Assembly (NCBI RefSeq): GCF_041261205.1
Contig: NZ_JBGCCH010000039.1
Span: 1-64,000, forward strand
DNA length: 64,000 bases
Direction of reading: 5' to 3'
From: Catenulispora sp. MAP5-51
GTDB lineage: Bacteria > Actinomycetota > Actinomycetes > Streptomycetales > Catenulisporaceae
In this document: in pieces, positions 41,524 to 53,768 of the stretch
Position numbering within the stretch: position 1 is the stretch's first letter
Layout of the letters: each line of letters opens with the position of its first letter
Translations under genes and position numbers: made by a program
Notes under the pieces: generated by a model
Seen by the model: the letters and a program-made list of their open reading frames with translations, nothing else
The model's database searches: none
What the model was told of the DNA's origin: nothing

Positions 41524-41595
41524 TTGTACATCAGCGTCGGTGCCATCGTGCTAATCCTGATCATCGTTCTCGTCGTCATGATGATGCGGCGGTAG
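41524..41595 (+). CDS. 23-residue hydrophobic membrane peptide
   Basis: TTG 41524 is preceded by AAGGAG seven bases upstream. The product is one TM helix with a basic end (L-Y-I-S-V-G-A-I-V-L-I-L-I-I-V, then L-V-V-M-M-M-R-R). It sits alone between the HATPase gene and hsp20 and ends six bases before the convergent hsp20 stop. The strong ribosome binding site and clean single-helix composition support a real small protein. Its function is unknown. Confidence 0.6.
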   Translation: MYISVGAIVLILIIVLVVMMMRR

Positions 41596-41601
41596 CGCGG
41601 C

Positions 41602-42090
41602 TCACGGGTTCCCCGGGTCATCCGTGTCGTCGATCCGGACCGTCCTGCGCGGCCCTCGTGCCGCGCGGGGCACCGTCACCGTCAGGATGCCGGCCGCCAG
41701 ATCGGCGCGGACCTCCTCGGGATCGGCGTCGGCGGGAAGGGACGTGCGGTACCCGAACCGGCCGGCGCGGTGTGTCAGGAAGCTGTCTTGCCCGGGCTCC
41801 CCGCGGGCCAGGTCACCGTGGATGTGGAGCTGGTGGCCCTCGATGTCGATCGAGATCCGGTCGCGCGCTATCCCGGGCAGCTCGATCCGGATCCGGTACG
41901 CCTCGGGCGTCTCGTCCTCCTCGGCCGCCGGTGTCCAGCGCGACGGACCGAGCCAACCGCCCGTGGCACGCCCCGCCCACGAACCGAGCCGGTCGAGCAG
42001 CGCCTCCAGATCGGCCGTCGGCATGCCGGGCAGGCCCCAGTGCGGACGGGAGCTGTCGCCGCCACCGCTGGGGGAAGAGGTGTCATGCAT
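41602..42090 (-). CDS. Hsp20 small heat-shock protein
   Basis: ATG 42090 with AAGGAGAAAAC upstream gives 162 residues. The alpha-crystallin domain (about 60-150) includes 'YRIRIELPGIARDRISIDIE', then 'HLHIHGD'-like 'GHQLHIHGDLARGE', 'GRFGYRTSLPADADPEEVRA' and the final 'DLAAGILTVTVPRA' strand with the A-x-x-x-G-x-L motif. The C-terminal I-x-I/V anchor is 'VRIDD', less typical. An ATP-independent holdase against aggregation. No HrcA CIRCE or HAIR element was seen upstream. Confidence 0.93.
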   Translation of the reverse strand: MHDTSSPSGGGDSSRPHWGLPGMPTADLEALLDRLGSWAGRATGGWLGPSRWTPAAEEDETPEAYRIRIELPGIARDRISIDIEGHQLHIHGDLARGEPGQDSFLTHRAGRFGYRTSLPADADPEEVRADLAAGILTVTVPRAARGPRRTVRIDDTDDPGNP

Positions 42091-42240
42091 GATGTTTTCT
42101 CCTTCACCATTCGCTTTTGAGTCTCTGACGCGCCGTATGGCCAAAGCTCCGGCGGTCAAACGGCCGGAAAAGTGCGCCTTTCCGCCACGCGTTTGGTGCT
42201 GAGAATGCGGGGCACCCACAGGGGGCACAGAGGGCTCCCC

Positions 42241-44934
<2,694 letters not shown>

Positions 44935-44996
44935 GATCGTCGACCTTAAGGAGCACTGACAGAACGCGCATTTCGGGAGGCAGTGTTCAGCAGTGT

Positions 44997-45932
44997 TCAG
45001 CTCCCGTCCCACTCCCAGCGGATCCCGACGTTGCCCGGCGGCACCGGAGCGACGTTGACGTGCACCGACCGGTACCCGGTCATGGTCAGCTCGCGCGCCT
45101 GACGTCCTTCGTAGGCGAAGCAGGCCACCGGCAGCCGGGCCGGGTCGAACCGCACCTGGAGCGCGTACTGCCCGGCCGGGAACCGGAAGCCGCGGTGGTA
45201 GTCGTCGCACTCGGCGCCGGAGGTGTCGAGCACCTCGTAGCGGATCAGGTGCGTCTGCCGGATCCCGAGCACCAGGTCGAACAAGAGCTCGGAGATCAGC
45301 AGTCCGGCGTCCCGGTCGCGGCGGACCCGCCCGACCCGGCAGTTCTCCAGCGCCCGCAGGTCGACCTGATCGATGTCGGCGCCGGGGTCGGCCGTCGTGA
45401 TGGCGATATAGCGGTCGACGCCGTCCTGGTGCGCCCGCAGGACCTGGAAGGTCTCGCGCCGCGCGCAGGAGCGGGCACCGTCGATCCAGACGAGTTCGTG
45501 CTGGGCCGCGATGTGCAGCTTGTCGTCGGCGGTGGTGTCCAGCGAGGCGATCAGCTCCTCCACGACCGGCCAGTCGGGCATCAGCTGCCGGTAGGCCCGC
45601 GAGCCCTGCGGCAGGCCGGCCGAGGGGCCGCGGGGGCGGCGGGGGCCGAGCAGGACCAGCAGCGCGTCCGCGGGCAGGCCCAGGATCTCCTCCAGCGCCG
45701 ACACCGCGCGCAGCGAGTCGGGACGTTCCGGGCGGCGGTGGCCGTTCTGCCAGCAGCTCAGGGTCGCGGTGCCGACCTGGATGCCGCGGGCCGACAGGTG
45801 GCTGCGCAGCCGCTCCAGCGACAAACCGCGGGCCGCGATCGCGGCGTGCAGCGCCTCCTCGAACGGTCCGGAGCGCAGAACCGACGGCAGGTTCGAGGCG
45901 GCGTCCCGGGCCGCGCCGGTGTGAACATTCAC
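44997..45932 (-). CDS. XRE-family regulator with large C-terminal domain
   Basis: GTG 45932, 311 residues; a longer start at 46148 would cover the divergent promoter. Residues about 20-80 form a helix-turn-helix (ALHAAIAARGLSLERLRSHL, 'GIQVGTATLSCWQNGHRRPE', 'RAVSALEEILGLPADALLVL'). The remaining ~210 residues have no recognised domain but contain 'HELVWIDGARSCARRETFQV' and a C-terminal beta-rich part. That resembles other long actinobacterial XRE proteins with an unknown sensor. It lies between the glucosidase and the divergent cysteine protease and could control either. Confidence 0.78.
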   Translation of the reverse strand: MNVHTGAARDAASNLPSVLRSGPFEEALHAAIAARGLSLERLRSHLSARGIQVGTATLSCWQNGHRRPERPDSLRAVSALEEILGLPADALLVLLGPRRPRGPSAGLPQGSRAYRQLMPDWPVVEELIASLDTTADDKLHIAAQHELVWIDGARSCARRETFQVLRAHQDGVDRYIAITTADPGADIDQVDLRALENCRVGRVRRDRDAGLLISELLFDLVLGIRQTHLIRYEVLDTSGAECDDYHRGFRFPAGQYALQVRFDPARLPVACFAYEGRQARELTMTGYRSVHVNVAPVPPGNVGIRWEWDGS

Positions 45933-46103
45933 AGATAACCAAGCAAGCGCCGGATTAAGAATCCTGTCAAGGCGCGCTCTTTCACGGTGTCCCCGCACCG
46001 GCCTGCCGAGCCCTGGGGCGGCCCGCCCACCTGGACCTACGCTCACGCCACTGCCCCACCGGGACAGCCAGCGACAGCAAAGGAAAACGGAAAGGAGTCC
46101 AGC

Positions 46104-46703
46104 GTGCCCCTCACCCCCGGTATCCCGCCTTCGCGGCGGAACCGCCACTTCCGGGCGGTCGCGGCGCTCGCCGCCGTGCTCTCACTTCTGGGCATCGTCG
46201 CGGTGCCCACGGCGTCCGCCGCCACCGCGAACCGGCTGAACATCACCATGCAGGCGCAGCAGGCGTCGAACTGGTGCTGGGCCGCCTCGGGCAACACGGT
46301 CGCGACGTACTACGGCTACACCTATTCGCAGAACCAGTTCTGCGACCTCGCCTTCGGCAACAACCTCAACGCCTCCTGCGCCAACTCCCAGGCCTCGCTC
46401 GCCGACGACCAGAACGCCTTCTCCTCGATCGGCATCTCGCCGGGCAACTACGTCACCGGCTACCTGTACTACTCCTCGGTGATCCGGGAGATCGACGCCG
46501 GCCGGCCGGTCATGGCCCGGATCCAGTGGTCCTCGGGCGGCGGCCACATGGAGGTCCTCTACGGCTATGACCAGAGCCAGAGCTGGGTCTACTGGGGCGA
46601 CCCGTGGCCGTCGGACAACCGCTACAACTGGGGCGCCTACAGCTACTACGTCGACAACAACTCCTTCGAGTGGACGCACTCCCTCGACTACATCGGCGCG
46701 TGA
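46104..46703 (+). CDS. Secreted papain-like cysteine protease (C39/C70-like)
   Basis: GTG 46104 with AAGGAG eight bases upstream gives 199 residues. A signal peptide (about residues 1-39, cleavage near ASA-ATAN) precedes a compact domain. Catalytic Cys is in 'QQASNWCWAASGNTVATYYG', His in 'SSGGGHMEVLYGYDQSQS' and Asp/Asn in 'VYWGDPWPSDNRYNW'. This is the papain-like family 2/AvrRpt2-like fold common in actinobacteria. It is probably active outside the cell. It is followed after only 14 bases by a membrane-anchored secreted protein, likely its partner. Confidence 0.85.
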   Translation: MPLTPGIPPSRRNRHFRAVAALAAVLSLLGIVAVPTASAATANRLNITMQAQQASNWCWAASGNTVATYYGYTYSQNQFCDLAFGNNLNASCANSQASLADDQNAFSSIGISPGNYVTGYLYYSSVIREIDAGRPVMARIQWSSGGGHMEVLYGYDQSQSWVYWGDPWPSDNRYNWGAYSYYVDNNSFEWTHSLDYIGA

Positions 46704-46717
46704 GGAGGGACGAGAAC

Positions 46718-47569
46718 ATGCTTCGCAGGACTTTGACGACGTTGGCGCTCGCCTCCGGGCTCGCCGCGCTGAGTGTGGGGACGGCGTCGGCAGCATCATC
46801 CACCCCGGCCCCGGCGGCGCCCGGCAGCGCGGACGTCGCCGCCGCGCACGCCGCCGCGGCCTCCAGCCTCGACACGGTCGGCCGCTTCCTGGCCGCCGGC
46901 AGGCAGAAGCCGCAGGGCACCATGCAACAGCAGGAGGCCGCCGCCGCGACGCTGGCTCCGCGCCTGGACAGCACCACGGTCCCGGTCTACTACCTGAGCG
47001 CGGCCTTCGTCGCCGACCCGTCGTCGGCGGGCACCGCGGCGCCGGTCGCGAACCTGGCCTTCCTCGCCACAGACGCCGTCGGGACCTCCGGCGCGCACGC
47101 CTCGGTGTGGACGGCGAAGGTCGGGACGGCGTGGCAGGTCGTGAACATCGCCCAGGGCTCGGACGAGACCGCGTACGCCGGCCAGGCCGCGCCCGGCGGA
47201 ACGGTCTTCGAGGAGCCGCAGATCGGCGCCTGGTACCAGCTGCTCGGCGGACAGGTGCTGCCGCTGGACGCCACCGCGCGCCAGTCGGTCGGGACGCGGG
47301 GCATGAGCCTGGCCGACTACCACCAGCTGGTCCGCTCCCGGTACGCCGACAAGCTGCCCGGCAGCGCCTACGACCGGGCCGGCATCGCCGGCGGGTTCCA
47401 GCCTCAGAACCCTGCGTTGGCCAAGGAATCAGGATCGGGATCGGGATCCGGCGTGGACGGGGCGGCGGCATTCGGCACGGCCGGTGGTGTGCTGGCCGCC
47501 GCCGGCGTCGGGCTCGCCGGACTCGTCGGGTACCGGCGGACGCATCGACGGGGAGGTTCTGCGGCTTAG
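46718..47569 (+). CDS. Secreted, C-terminally membrane-anchored protein of unknown function
   Basis: ATG 46718 with GAGGAGGGA gives 283 residues. A signal peptide (1-25) is followed by an Ala-rich segment, a globular domain of about 150 residues (VPVYYLSAAFVADPSS, 'GTAWQVVNIAQGSDETAYAG', 'GMSLADYHQLVRSRYADKLP'), a Gly/Ser linker (SGSGSGSG) and one TM helix with a basic tail (GYRRTHRRG). So the globular part faces outward, tethered. I do not recognise the domain. Tight linkage to the secreted cysteine protease suggests an operon, perhaps substrate, anchor or inhibitor. Confidence 0.7.
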   Translation: MLRRTLTTLALASGLAALSVGTASAASSTPAPAAPGSADVAAAHAAAASSLDTVGRFLAAGRQKPQGTMQQQEAAAATLAPRLDSTTVPVYYLSAAFVADPSSAGTAAPVANLAFLATDAVGTSGAHASVWTAKVGTAWQVVNIAQGSDETAYAGQAAPGGTVFEEPQIGAWYQLLGGQVLPLDATARQSVGTRGMSLADYHQLVRSRYADKLPGSAYDRAGIAGGFQPQNPALAKESGSGSGSGVDGAAAFGTAGGVLAAAGVGLAGLVGYRRTHRRGGSAA

Positions 47570-47589
47570 AAATCAGGATCCTGACAGTC

Positions 47590-47621
47590 GGGCCGACGGG
47601 ACTTGGGGCTCCCGTCGGCCC
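47590..47621 (+). terminator. Hairpin after protease operon
   Basis: GGGCCGACGGGA (47590-47601) and TCCCGTCGGCCC (47610-47621) form a perfect 12-bp stem with an 8-nt loop. There is no T-run, but position and strength fit termination of the protease operon. Confidence 0.65.
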
Positions 47622-47729
47622 GGCGTGCTGTACGCGTGGTGGCTGCACGGAGCTGCTGTAACCCGTCCTCCTATCGATTGGTGAACCGTTTTCGTGTACT
47701 GCGCTATGCGCTTCCTTTGGGGGGAACTG

Positions 47730-49202
47730 ATGCAAAAAACGAAACTCACGGCCGTGCTCACCTCGTTGTCGACGGGAGCCGCGGCCTTCGCGATGGTCCT
47801 GGGCCCGATGGGCCTGTCCAACGCCCAGGCCGCCACTCGGGCCGCCGCCTCTCCCGGCTTCGAGGTCGCCTTCCAGGCGCCCTCGACCCGCCTGGTGGAG
47901 GTCAATCCCGCCGGCCAGGCGGTCATCACCCAGTCGGCGATGGCCCAGCAGACCAGCCCGTCGCTGGCGGCGCTGCCCAATGGCAGCTTCGACGAGGCCT
48001 TCGCGGCTTCGGACCGCACCCTGTGGTTCGCGAACTCCGTCCAGGGCGGGCACCAGGTGATCCAGCCGACGTGCAGTACGGCCCCGTACATCGTGACCCC
48101 GGGGACGAGCCCGTCGCTGGGCGTGGACAAGCAGGGCATCGAGAACTTCCTGTTCTCCGAGGGCGGGGACGTGACCAGCCTGGAGATCCCGGTCCAGAAC
48201 CAGACCTGCAGCTCCTCTCCCGGAGACATCGCCACCGGTACCAGCCCCTCCGTCGCGGCACTGAACGTCGGCCCGAACGAGGGCGGCTTCATCTTCGTCG
48301 AGACCTGGGTAGCCGGTAACGGCCTGGTGATGGTGCGCGAGCCGGGCAAGGGCACGCACATCGCCGGCAACGGCCTGCAGGCCGCGCCGGGCACCAACCC
48401 GTCGGTGGCCGCGGGCCTGAACGGCACCTGGCGGCTGGCCTACCAGGGCACCGACCACCGGCTCTGGACGGTCGACAGCGCCGGCAACACCACCCGGACC
48501 CTGTCGAACCTGACGCCGACCTCCAGCCCGGCGATCGCGGGGCTGGCGGACGGCGGCTACGAGATGGGCTTCGTGGCCGGCGACGGCTCGCTGTGGGCCG
48601 ACCTGAACGGCAACGGCCACCAGGTCGCCGGCGTGACGGTGGCGCCCGGCAGCAACGCCGCCATCGCCGGGAACAACGCCGACAGCTGGGAGATCGCGGT
48701 GCCCCGCTCCGGCGACCACCACCTGCTGACGGTCACCCCCGGCGACAGCGTCCACGACACCGGCCAGGTCGTGGCCACCAACACCACGCCGGCGGTCACC
48801 GGCCTGCTCCCGGCCGCGTCCGGCAGCGCCGGCACCGCGACCCTGACGATGAACGAGCAGCAGACCGTCGGCGGCTTCATCCCCTTCAAGGGCCAGTTCC
48901 CGCCGTTCGGCTCGACCCAGCCCGGCAAGGTCGTGTCGATCACCTACCCCGCGTCCGGCTTCCTGGACTCCTCGCTGCTGTTCGTGAAGGCGGGCCACTC
49001 GACCGCCGAGTGCGGCAACCCCAACTCGGTGGTGGCTTTGGGCGAGGGCAAGACGACCACGCCGGCGCAGCTGTCCGCGATCTTCGGCACGTCGACCCCG
49101 ACGTTCTCCACGACCAGCCCGCTGAACGCCGTCACCTGCTTCAGCGGCCCGACGCCGACCCCGTCGTTCATCAACCTCACGATGAACGTGCAGTTCAGTT
49201 AG
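47730..49202 (+). CDS. Secreted beta-propeller/tectonin-like repeat protein
   Basis: ATG 47730 with GGGGGGAAC upstream gives 490 residues with a signal peptide (about 1-35, A-Q-A-A). The mature part has at least five repeats of about 45-50 residues built as 'TSPSLAALPNGSFDEAFAAS', 'DRTLWFANS', 'GTNPSVAAGLNGTWRLAYQG', 'TDHRLWTVDSAGNTTRT', 'SSPAIAGLADGGYEMGFVAG' and 'DGSLWADLNG', each ending in L-W. This resembles tectonin or PLL-like lectin propellers. A separate C-terminal domain of about 130 residues contains two Cys. It probably binds a ligand or carbohydrate at the cell surface; no catalytic motif was seen. Confidence 0.75.
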   Translation: MQKTKLTAVLTSLSTGAAAFAMVLGPMGLSNAQAATRAAASPGFEVAFQAPSTRLVEVNPAGQAVITQSAMAQQTSPSLAALPNGSFDEAFAASDRTLWFANSVQGGHQVIQPTCSTAPYIVTPGTSPSLGVDKQGIENFLFSEGGDVTSLEIPVQNQTCSSSPGDIATGTSPSVAALNVGPNEGGFIFVETWVAGNGLVMVREPGKGTHIAGNGLQAAPGTNPSVAAGLNGTWRLAYQGTDHRLWTVDSAGNTTRTLSNLTPTSSPAIAGLADGGYEMGFVAGDGSLWADLNGNGHQVAGVTVAPGSNAAIAGNNADSWEIAVPRSGDHHLLTVTPGDSVHDTGQVVATNTTPAVTGLLPAASGSAGTATLTMNEQQTVGGFIPFKGQFPPFGSTQPGKVVSITYPASGFLDSSLLFVKAGHSTAECGNPNSVVALGEGKTTTPAQLSAIFGTSTPTFSTTSPLNAVTCFSGPTPTPSFINLTMNVQFS

Positions 49203-49209
49203 GAGGTAG

Positions 49210-50286
49210 CTAGGAGATAGCAGTTTCCGGGCCTGTGTGGCCGGTCCGCCCTTCCCGCAGGGCGCCGGCCAGACAGGCCCTGACGTGTCGGCTCGGATCG
49301 TCGGCCAGACGGCGGATGATCTCGAAGGCGTCGGGCGTGCCGATCAGCGCGAGGGACTTCACCGCCTGCGCGCGGACCTGCTCCTCCACTTCTTTGCTCG
49401 CTCCTGCCAACACCGACAGCGGATACCGCTCGCGCGGAGTTCTGCGATGCCCCTCCAACCACGCCAGCGCGGTCCGCGGCCCGCGGGTGTAGCCCAGGCT
49501 ATTCAGGTGCTCGTCGACCGCGGCCTGATCGACCCCGGCGGCGTTGTGGATGCCGCGCGTCGCCATCCGCCTGAGCGCCGCGTCCGGCGTGGTGTTCACC
49601 ACGTGGACCAGCGCCCCGACCACCCCCGGGTCGCCGCGCTCGGCGAGCGGCCGGACCAGCTCCATGCGGATCACCCCGTGGAACAACGCCGATACGACCA
49701 GCTCCGTGGCGCGGGGGTCGCGGCACCGGGCCAGGGCGTCCATCGCGAGGTCGCGGGTCTGGACATGGCCGAGGGCGTCCAGGAGTTCGGCGACCGCCGG
49801 CTCGGGGCCGAGCTGGATCAGCACCCTGATCAATGACTGCCGAGTCGACCAGTACTTGGGATCCATCCGCCGCAGAAGCCGGGCGATGTCCGGTGCCGCC
49901 TCGGTGGCGCCGAGCGAGGCCAACGACGTCGCGGCGGCCACGGCGGCGGGCCGGCCCACGCGGACCATGGTGATCAGATCCGGGACGGCCTCGGTGAGGC
50001 GGAGCCGGCCGGCCAGGTAGGCCGCGCGCTTGGCGGCGGGTTCGCTATGCAGAACCTCCAGTACTGCCGTCCGAAGCGCCTCCTCGCCGCCGATCGCCAG
50101 GATCGCATCGCTGGCTCGGGTCTGGCTCTGCAGGGGGTTCGGCCACCCGAGGGATTTCGTCAGCGCGGGCAGGCAGGAGCGGTCTCCCAGGCGTTCCACC
50201 GCCGTCATACGCCGGTAGTCCTGCGGCTTCTCGGTCAACAACTCGGCCAGACGGCGCACGACCTCCTGCCGCGACGGCGTCCACAT
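49210..50286 (-). CDS. HEAT-repeat protein
   Basis: From ATG 50286, 358 residues of repeated paired helices with PBS-lyase/HEAT spacing: 'RAAYLAGRLRLTEAVPDLIT', 'AATSLASLGATEAAPDIARL', 'AMDALARCRDPRATELVVSA' and 'RAQAVKSLALIGTPDAFEII', then 'RRLADDPSRHVRACLAGALR'. Such solenoids act as protein-binding scaffolds. No TM or signal sequence is seen. The N-terminal 15 residues are the reverse complement of a low-complexity region of the truncated gene on the other strand, so the true start may be inside (for instance at a V-V near 50232). Function unknown. Confidence 0.75.
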   Translation of the reverse strand: MWTPSRQEVVRRLAELLTEKPQDYRRMTAVERLGDRSCLPALTKSLGWPNPLQSQTRASDAILAIGGEEALRTAVLEVLHSEPAAKRAAYLAGRLRLTEAVPDLITMVRVGRPAAVAAATSLASLGATEAAPDIARLLRRMDPKYWSTRQSLIRVLIQLGPEPAVAELLDALGHVQTRDLAMDALARCRDPRATELVVSALFHGVIRMELVRPLAERGDPGVVGALVHVVNTTPDAALRRMATRGIHNAAGVDQAAVDEHLNSLGYTRGPRTALAWLEGHRRTPRERYPLSVLAGASKEVEEQVRAQAVKSLALIGTPDAFEIIRRLADDPSRHVRACLAGALREGRTGHTGPETAIS

Positions 50287-50612
50287 CGGCCGCGGCATCG
50301 ACCTCGGCGGCCACACCGAGCAGCCCGTCCCCGACCGATCCAGGCTCGATCGTCAAGGCCTACTACGACGCCATCAACGCCCACGACTACGCCAAGGCCT
50401 GGTCCCTCGGCGGCAAGAACCTGAGCTCCAACTTCGCCTCGTTCAGCGGCGGCTACGGCCAGACCAAGAGCGCGGTCATCACCATCGACTCCGTGGACGG
50501 CGACCAGGTCGACGTCACCTTGCTCGCGACGCAGAACAACGGCAGCCAGGCGACGTACGAGGGGACCTACACCGTGACCTCCGGAGTGATCACGAGCGCC
50601 GACCTGCATTAG
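50250..50612 (+). pseudogene. 5'-truncated lipoprotein-like gene
   Basis: The plus frame reads a Thr/Ala/Ser linker (TASTSAAASTSAATPSSPSP), then 'GSIVKAYYDAINAHDYAKAW', 'SLGGKNLSSNFASFSGGYGQ', 'TKSAVITIDSVDGDQVDVTL' and a final '[15 protein letters not shown]' to TAG 50610-50612. This is the usual mature part of an actinobacterial lipoprotein with an NTF2-like fold. No start codon, signal peptide or lipobox Cys precedes it; upstream lies the HEAT gene on the other strand. The 5' end has apparently been lost at a junction near 50250. Confidence 0.6.
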
Positions 50613-50724
50613 TGCGTCAGAGGGGTCCTGCCAGTACCTGGAACGTCAAGGACTCGCAGCTCCGCGCGGTCACGGCTTGGATGGATGGCACGAGACCACA
50701 TCACGCGAGGAAGGCTCGTCACCC

Positions 50725-51702
<978 letters not shown>

Positions 51703-51706
51703 CATC

Positions 51707-52078
51707 ATGACCACCCAGCCCAGCCCCGCCCAGCCCACCCCCGCTCAGCCCAGCCCAGCCCAGCGCCTGATCGGCGACACCGCTCCGAAGCTCGTGGAGC
51801 TCACCGACCAGGTCCTGTTCGGCGACGTGTGGGAACGGCCCGAGCTCTCTCCGCGCGACCGCAGCCTGATCACGGTCGCCGCGCTGGTCGCGCTCTACCG
51901 TCTGGAACAGCTCCCCGCGCACCTGCGCCGCGCCCTGGACAACGGCCTGAGCCCGGAGGAACTCGGCGAGGCCGTCACCCATCTGGCCTTCTACGCCGGC
52001 TGGCCCAGCGCTATGAGCGCGGCCACGGCACTGCGCGGCATCGTTGAGGAGAACGCGACCCGGGCCGAGGAGACATGA
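51707..52078 (+). CDS. Carboxymuconolactone decarboxylase-family (AhpD-like) protein
   Basis: 123 residues. The N-terminus is a P-A-Q-P repeat (residues 4-18, QPSPAQPTPAQPSPAQ), followed by the CMD fold: 'PKLVELTDQVLFGDVWERPE', 'LSPRDRSLITVAALVALYRL' and 'HLRRALDNGLSPEELGEAVT', then 'HLAFYAGWPSAMSA'. The AhpD-type C-x-x-C pair is absent; the usual His/Glu around the site remains. It starts four bases after the AKR stop. Likely a small dehydratase or decarboxylase-like enzyme acting with the neighbouring reductases. Confidence 0.9.
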   Translation: MTTQPSPAQPTPAQPSPAQRLIGDTAPKLVELTDQVLFGDVWERPELSPRDRSLITVAALVALYRLEQLPAHLRRALDNGLSPEELGEAVTHLAFYAGWPSAMSAATALRGIVEENATRAEET

Positions 52079-52473
52079 TGGCGGACACCGCTTGGAGCAC
52101 CGGCGAACTCGAGCAGATCGCGTCCCGCGACGAACTGGACGTCGCGCCCCGCCGCAGCGACGGCACGCTGACCAAGCCGCGGATCGTGTGGATGGTGCGC
52201 GTCGGCGGCGACGTCTACGTGCGCTCGGTCCAGGGCACCGACGGCGCCTGGTACCGGACCACGCGCGGCAGCGGCGAAGGCCACGTGAGCACCGCCACCG
52301 TCGACAAGGACGTCGCGTTCCTCGACGTCGAGGACTCCGGCGGCGACTCCGGCGGCCTCCAGGACCGCATCGACGCCGCCTACCGCGCCAAGTACAGCCG
52401 CTACCCCGGCCCGGTCGCCTCGATCACCGCGGCCAAGGCGCGCGCCACGACCATGCGGCTCGTCCCGCGGTGA
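52075..52473 (+). CDS. DUF2255-family protein
   Basis: 132 residues with the DUF2255 signature: 'WSTGELEQIASRDELDVAPR', 'RIVWMVRVGGDVYVRSVQGT', 'GAWYRTTRGSGEGHVSTATV' and a C-terminal 'IDAAYRAKYSRYPGPVASIT'. The family's small beta-barrel resembles flavin/F420-dependent nitroreductase-type proteins. Function is unknown. The ATG overlaps the CMD stop (ATGATG), and its own stop overlaps the SDR start. Confidence 0.9.
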   Translation: MMADTAWSTGELEQIASRDELDVAPRRSDGTLTKPRIVWMVRVGGDVYVRSVQGTDGAWYRTTRGSGEGHVSTATVDKDVAFLDVEDSGGDSGGLQDRIDAAYRAKYSRYPGPVASITAAKARATTMRLVPR

Positions 52474-53297
52474 GCCGCGAAGTCGCCGTCGTGATCGGCC
52501 CCGGCGGCATCGGCCGGGCGATCGCCCGCCGCGTCGGGGCCGGCCGCACCGTCCTGCTGGCCGGCTACGGCGCACAGGAGACGCAGGACGCCGCCGAGCA
52601 GCTGCGCGGCGACGGCTACGACACCGCCGTCGCCCCCACCGACATCTCCGACCGCGACGCCGTCGAGGCCCTGGCCGCCACAGCCGCCGAGCTGGGCCCG
52701 GTCACCCGGGTCATCCACGCCGCGGGGGTCTCCCCCACGCAGGCGAGCATCGAACGGATCCTGCACGTGGACCTGCTCGGCACCGCCTTCGTCCTGGACG
52801 CGTTCGCCCGCGTGGTCGCCCCGGGCGGCGCCGGGATCGTGGTGGCCAGCATGGCCGGGCACCGGGAGAGCCCGTACGACCACGATGTCGAACACGCGCT
52901 GGCCACCACCCCGACCGCGGAACTGCTGGCCCTGCCCTTCCTGGCCCCCGAAGCCATCGGCTCGACCGTCCACGCCTACGCGCTGTCCAAGCGCGCCAAC
53001 TCCCTGCGCGTCCAGACCGCCGCCGCGGCCTGGGGCAAGCGCGGAGCCCGCGTCAACGCGATCAGCCCCGGCGTGGTCATCACCCCGCTGGCCCTGGACG
53101 AGCTCTCGGGACCGCGCAAGGACTGGTTCGAGCACGTCCGGCAGGTCTGCGCCGCCAAGCGGTTCGCCACGCCCGACGAGGTCGGCGACGTCGCGGCGTT
53201 CCTGCTCGGACCGCAAGCCGGGTTCATCACCGGGGCCGACCTGCTGATGGACGGCGGTGTGACCTCGGCTCTGCGGGTCGGCGAACTGACCGTCTGA
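52470..53297 (+). CDS. SDR-family oxidoreductase
   Basis: GTG 52470 gives 275 residues. The cofactor loop is 'GPGGIGRAIARRVGAG' (a variant of TGxxxGIG), followed by 'VIHAAGVSPTQASIERILHV', Ser in 'IVVASMAGHRES', and Y-x-x-x-K in 'HAYALSKRANSLRV'. The C-terminal 'RFATPDEVGDVAAFLLGPQA', 'FITGADLLMDGGVTS' is standard. Fourth gene of the AKR-CMD-DUF2255-SDR operon, which joins two NADP-dependent reductases to a CMD protein; joint action on one substrate is inferred. Confidence 0.92.
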   Translation: MSREVAVVIGPGGIGRAIARRVGAGRTVLLAGYGAQETQDAAEQLRGDGYDTAVAPTDISDRDAVEALAATAAELGPVTRVIHAAGVSPTQASIERILHVDLLGTAFVLDAFARVVAPGGAGIVVASMAGHRESPYDHDVEHALATTPTAELLALPFLAPEAIGSTVHAYALSKRANSLRVQTAAAAWGKRGARVNAISPGVVITPLALDELSGPRKDWFEHVRQVCAAKRFATPDEVGDVAAFLLGPQAGFITGADLLMDGGVTSALRVGELTV

Positions 53298-53424
53298 CGG
53301 GAGTGCGCCGGCGATTCCGTATGAGTCGGGGCCGGCCGGGTACGCCGGGGCGATGCGTGTTCCATCGACATCCGACGAACGCCGAACGGCCACACGCACC
53401 CCGGACGGCTCCCCCAACCCTAGA

Positions 53425-53674
53425 TCGCGCCCTTCGCTGGGCGGGTCATCGGGCGTGCCGGCGAGCGGATCCCGGCGATCGTCGGACTGGTCGTGGCCGC
53501 CGCCGGTCTGGCGTTGCTGGCGCTGGCCGAGCCGGGCTCGTCGCGGAGGCCGGAGCGGTTGCCGGGCAGCCCGGCAGCGCGGGATTCCTTCGCGGGTTGC
53601 ACGGCGTGGCGTTGGGGGCGGCGGTCCTCCACGTGCTCATGGCAGGGCTGGTCGCGATCGCGGCCAAGGATTGA
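53425..53674 (+). pseudogene. MFS transporter C-terminal remnant, frameshifted
   Basis: 'RSPFAGRVIGRAGERIPAIV', then 'GLVVAAAGLALLALAEPGS' looks like a TM helix pair of an MFS protein. About 40 bases later the homology-like sequence continues in another frame as 'GSAGFLRGLHGVALGAAVLH', 'VLMAGLVAIAAKD', ending at TGA 53672-53674. Neither frame has a full transporter. It fills most of the 470-base gap before the PAP2 genes. Confidence 0.45.
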
Positions 53675-53768
53675 CGCCGCTGAGCTGTAATACTCCCGAT
53701 GCCGCCTGGTTTGAAGCCTGTCCCCTGGGTATCCGGCCGCCGCCCGGCACGAAGGAGGTTGTGATCCC

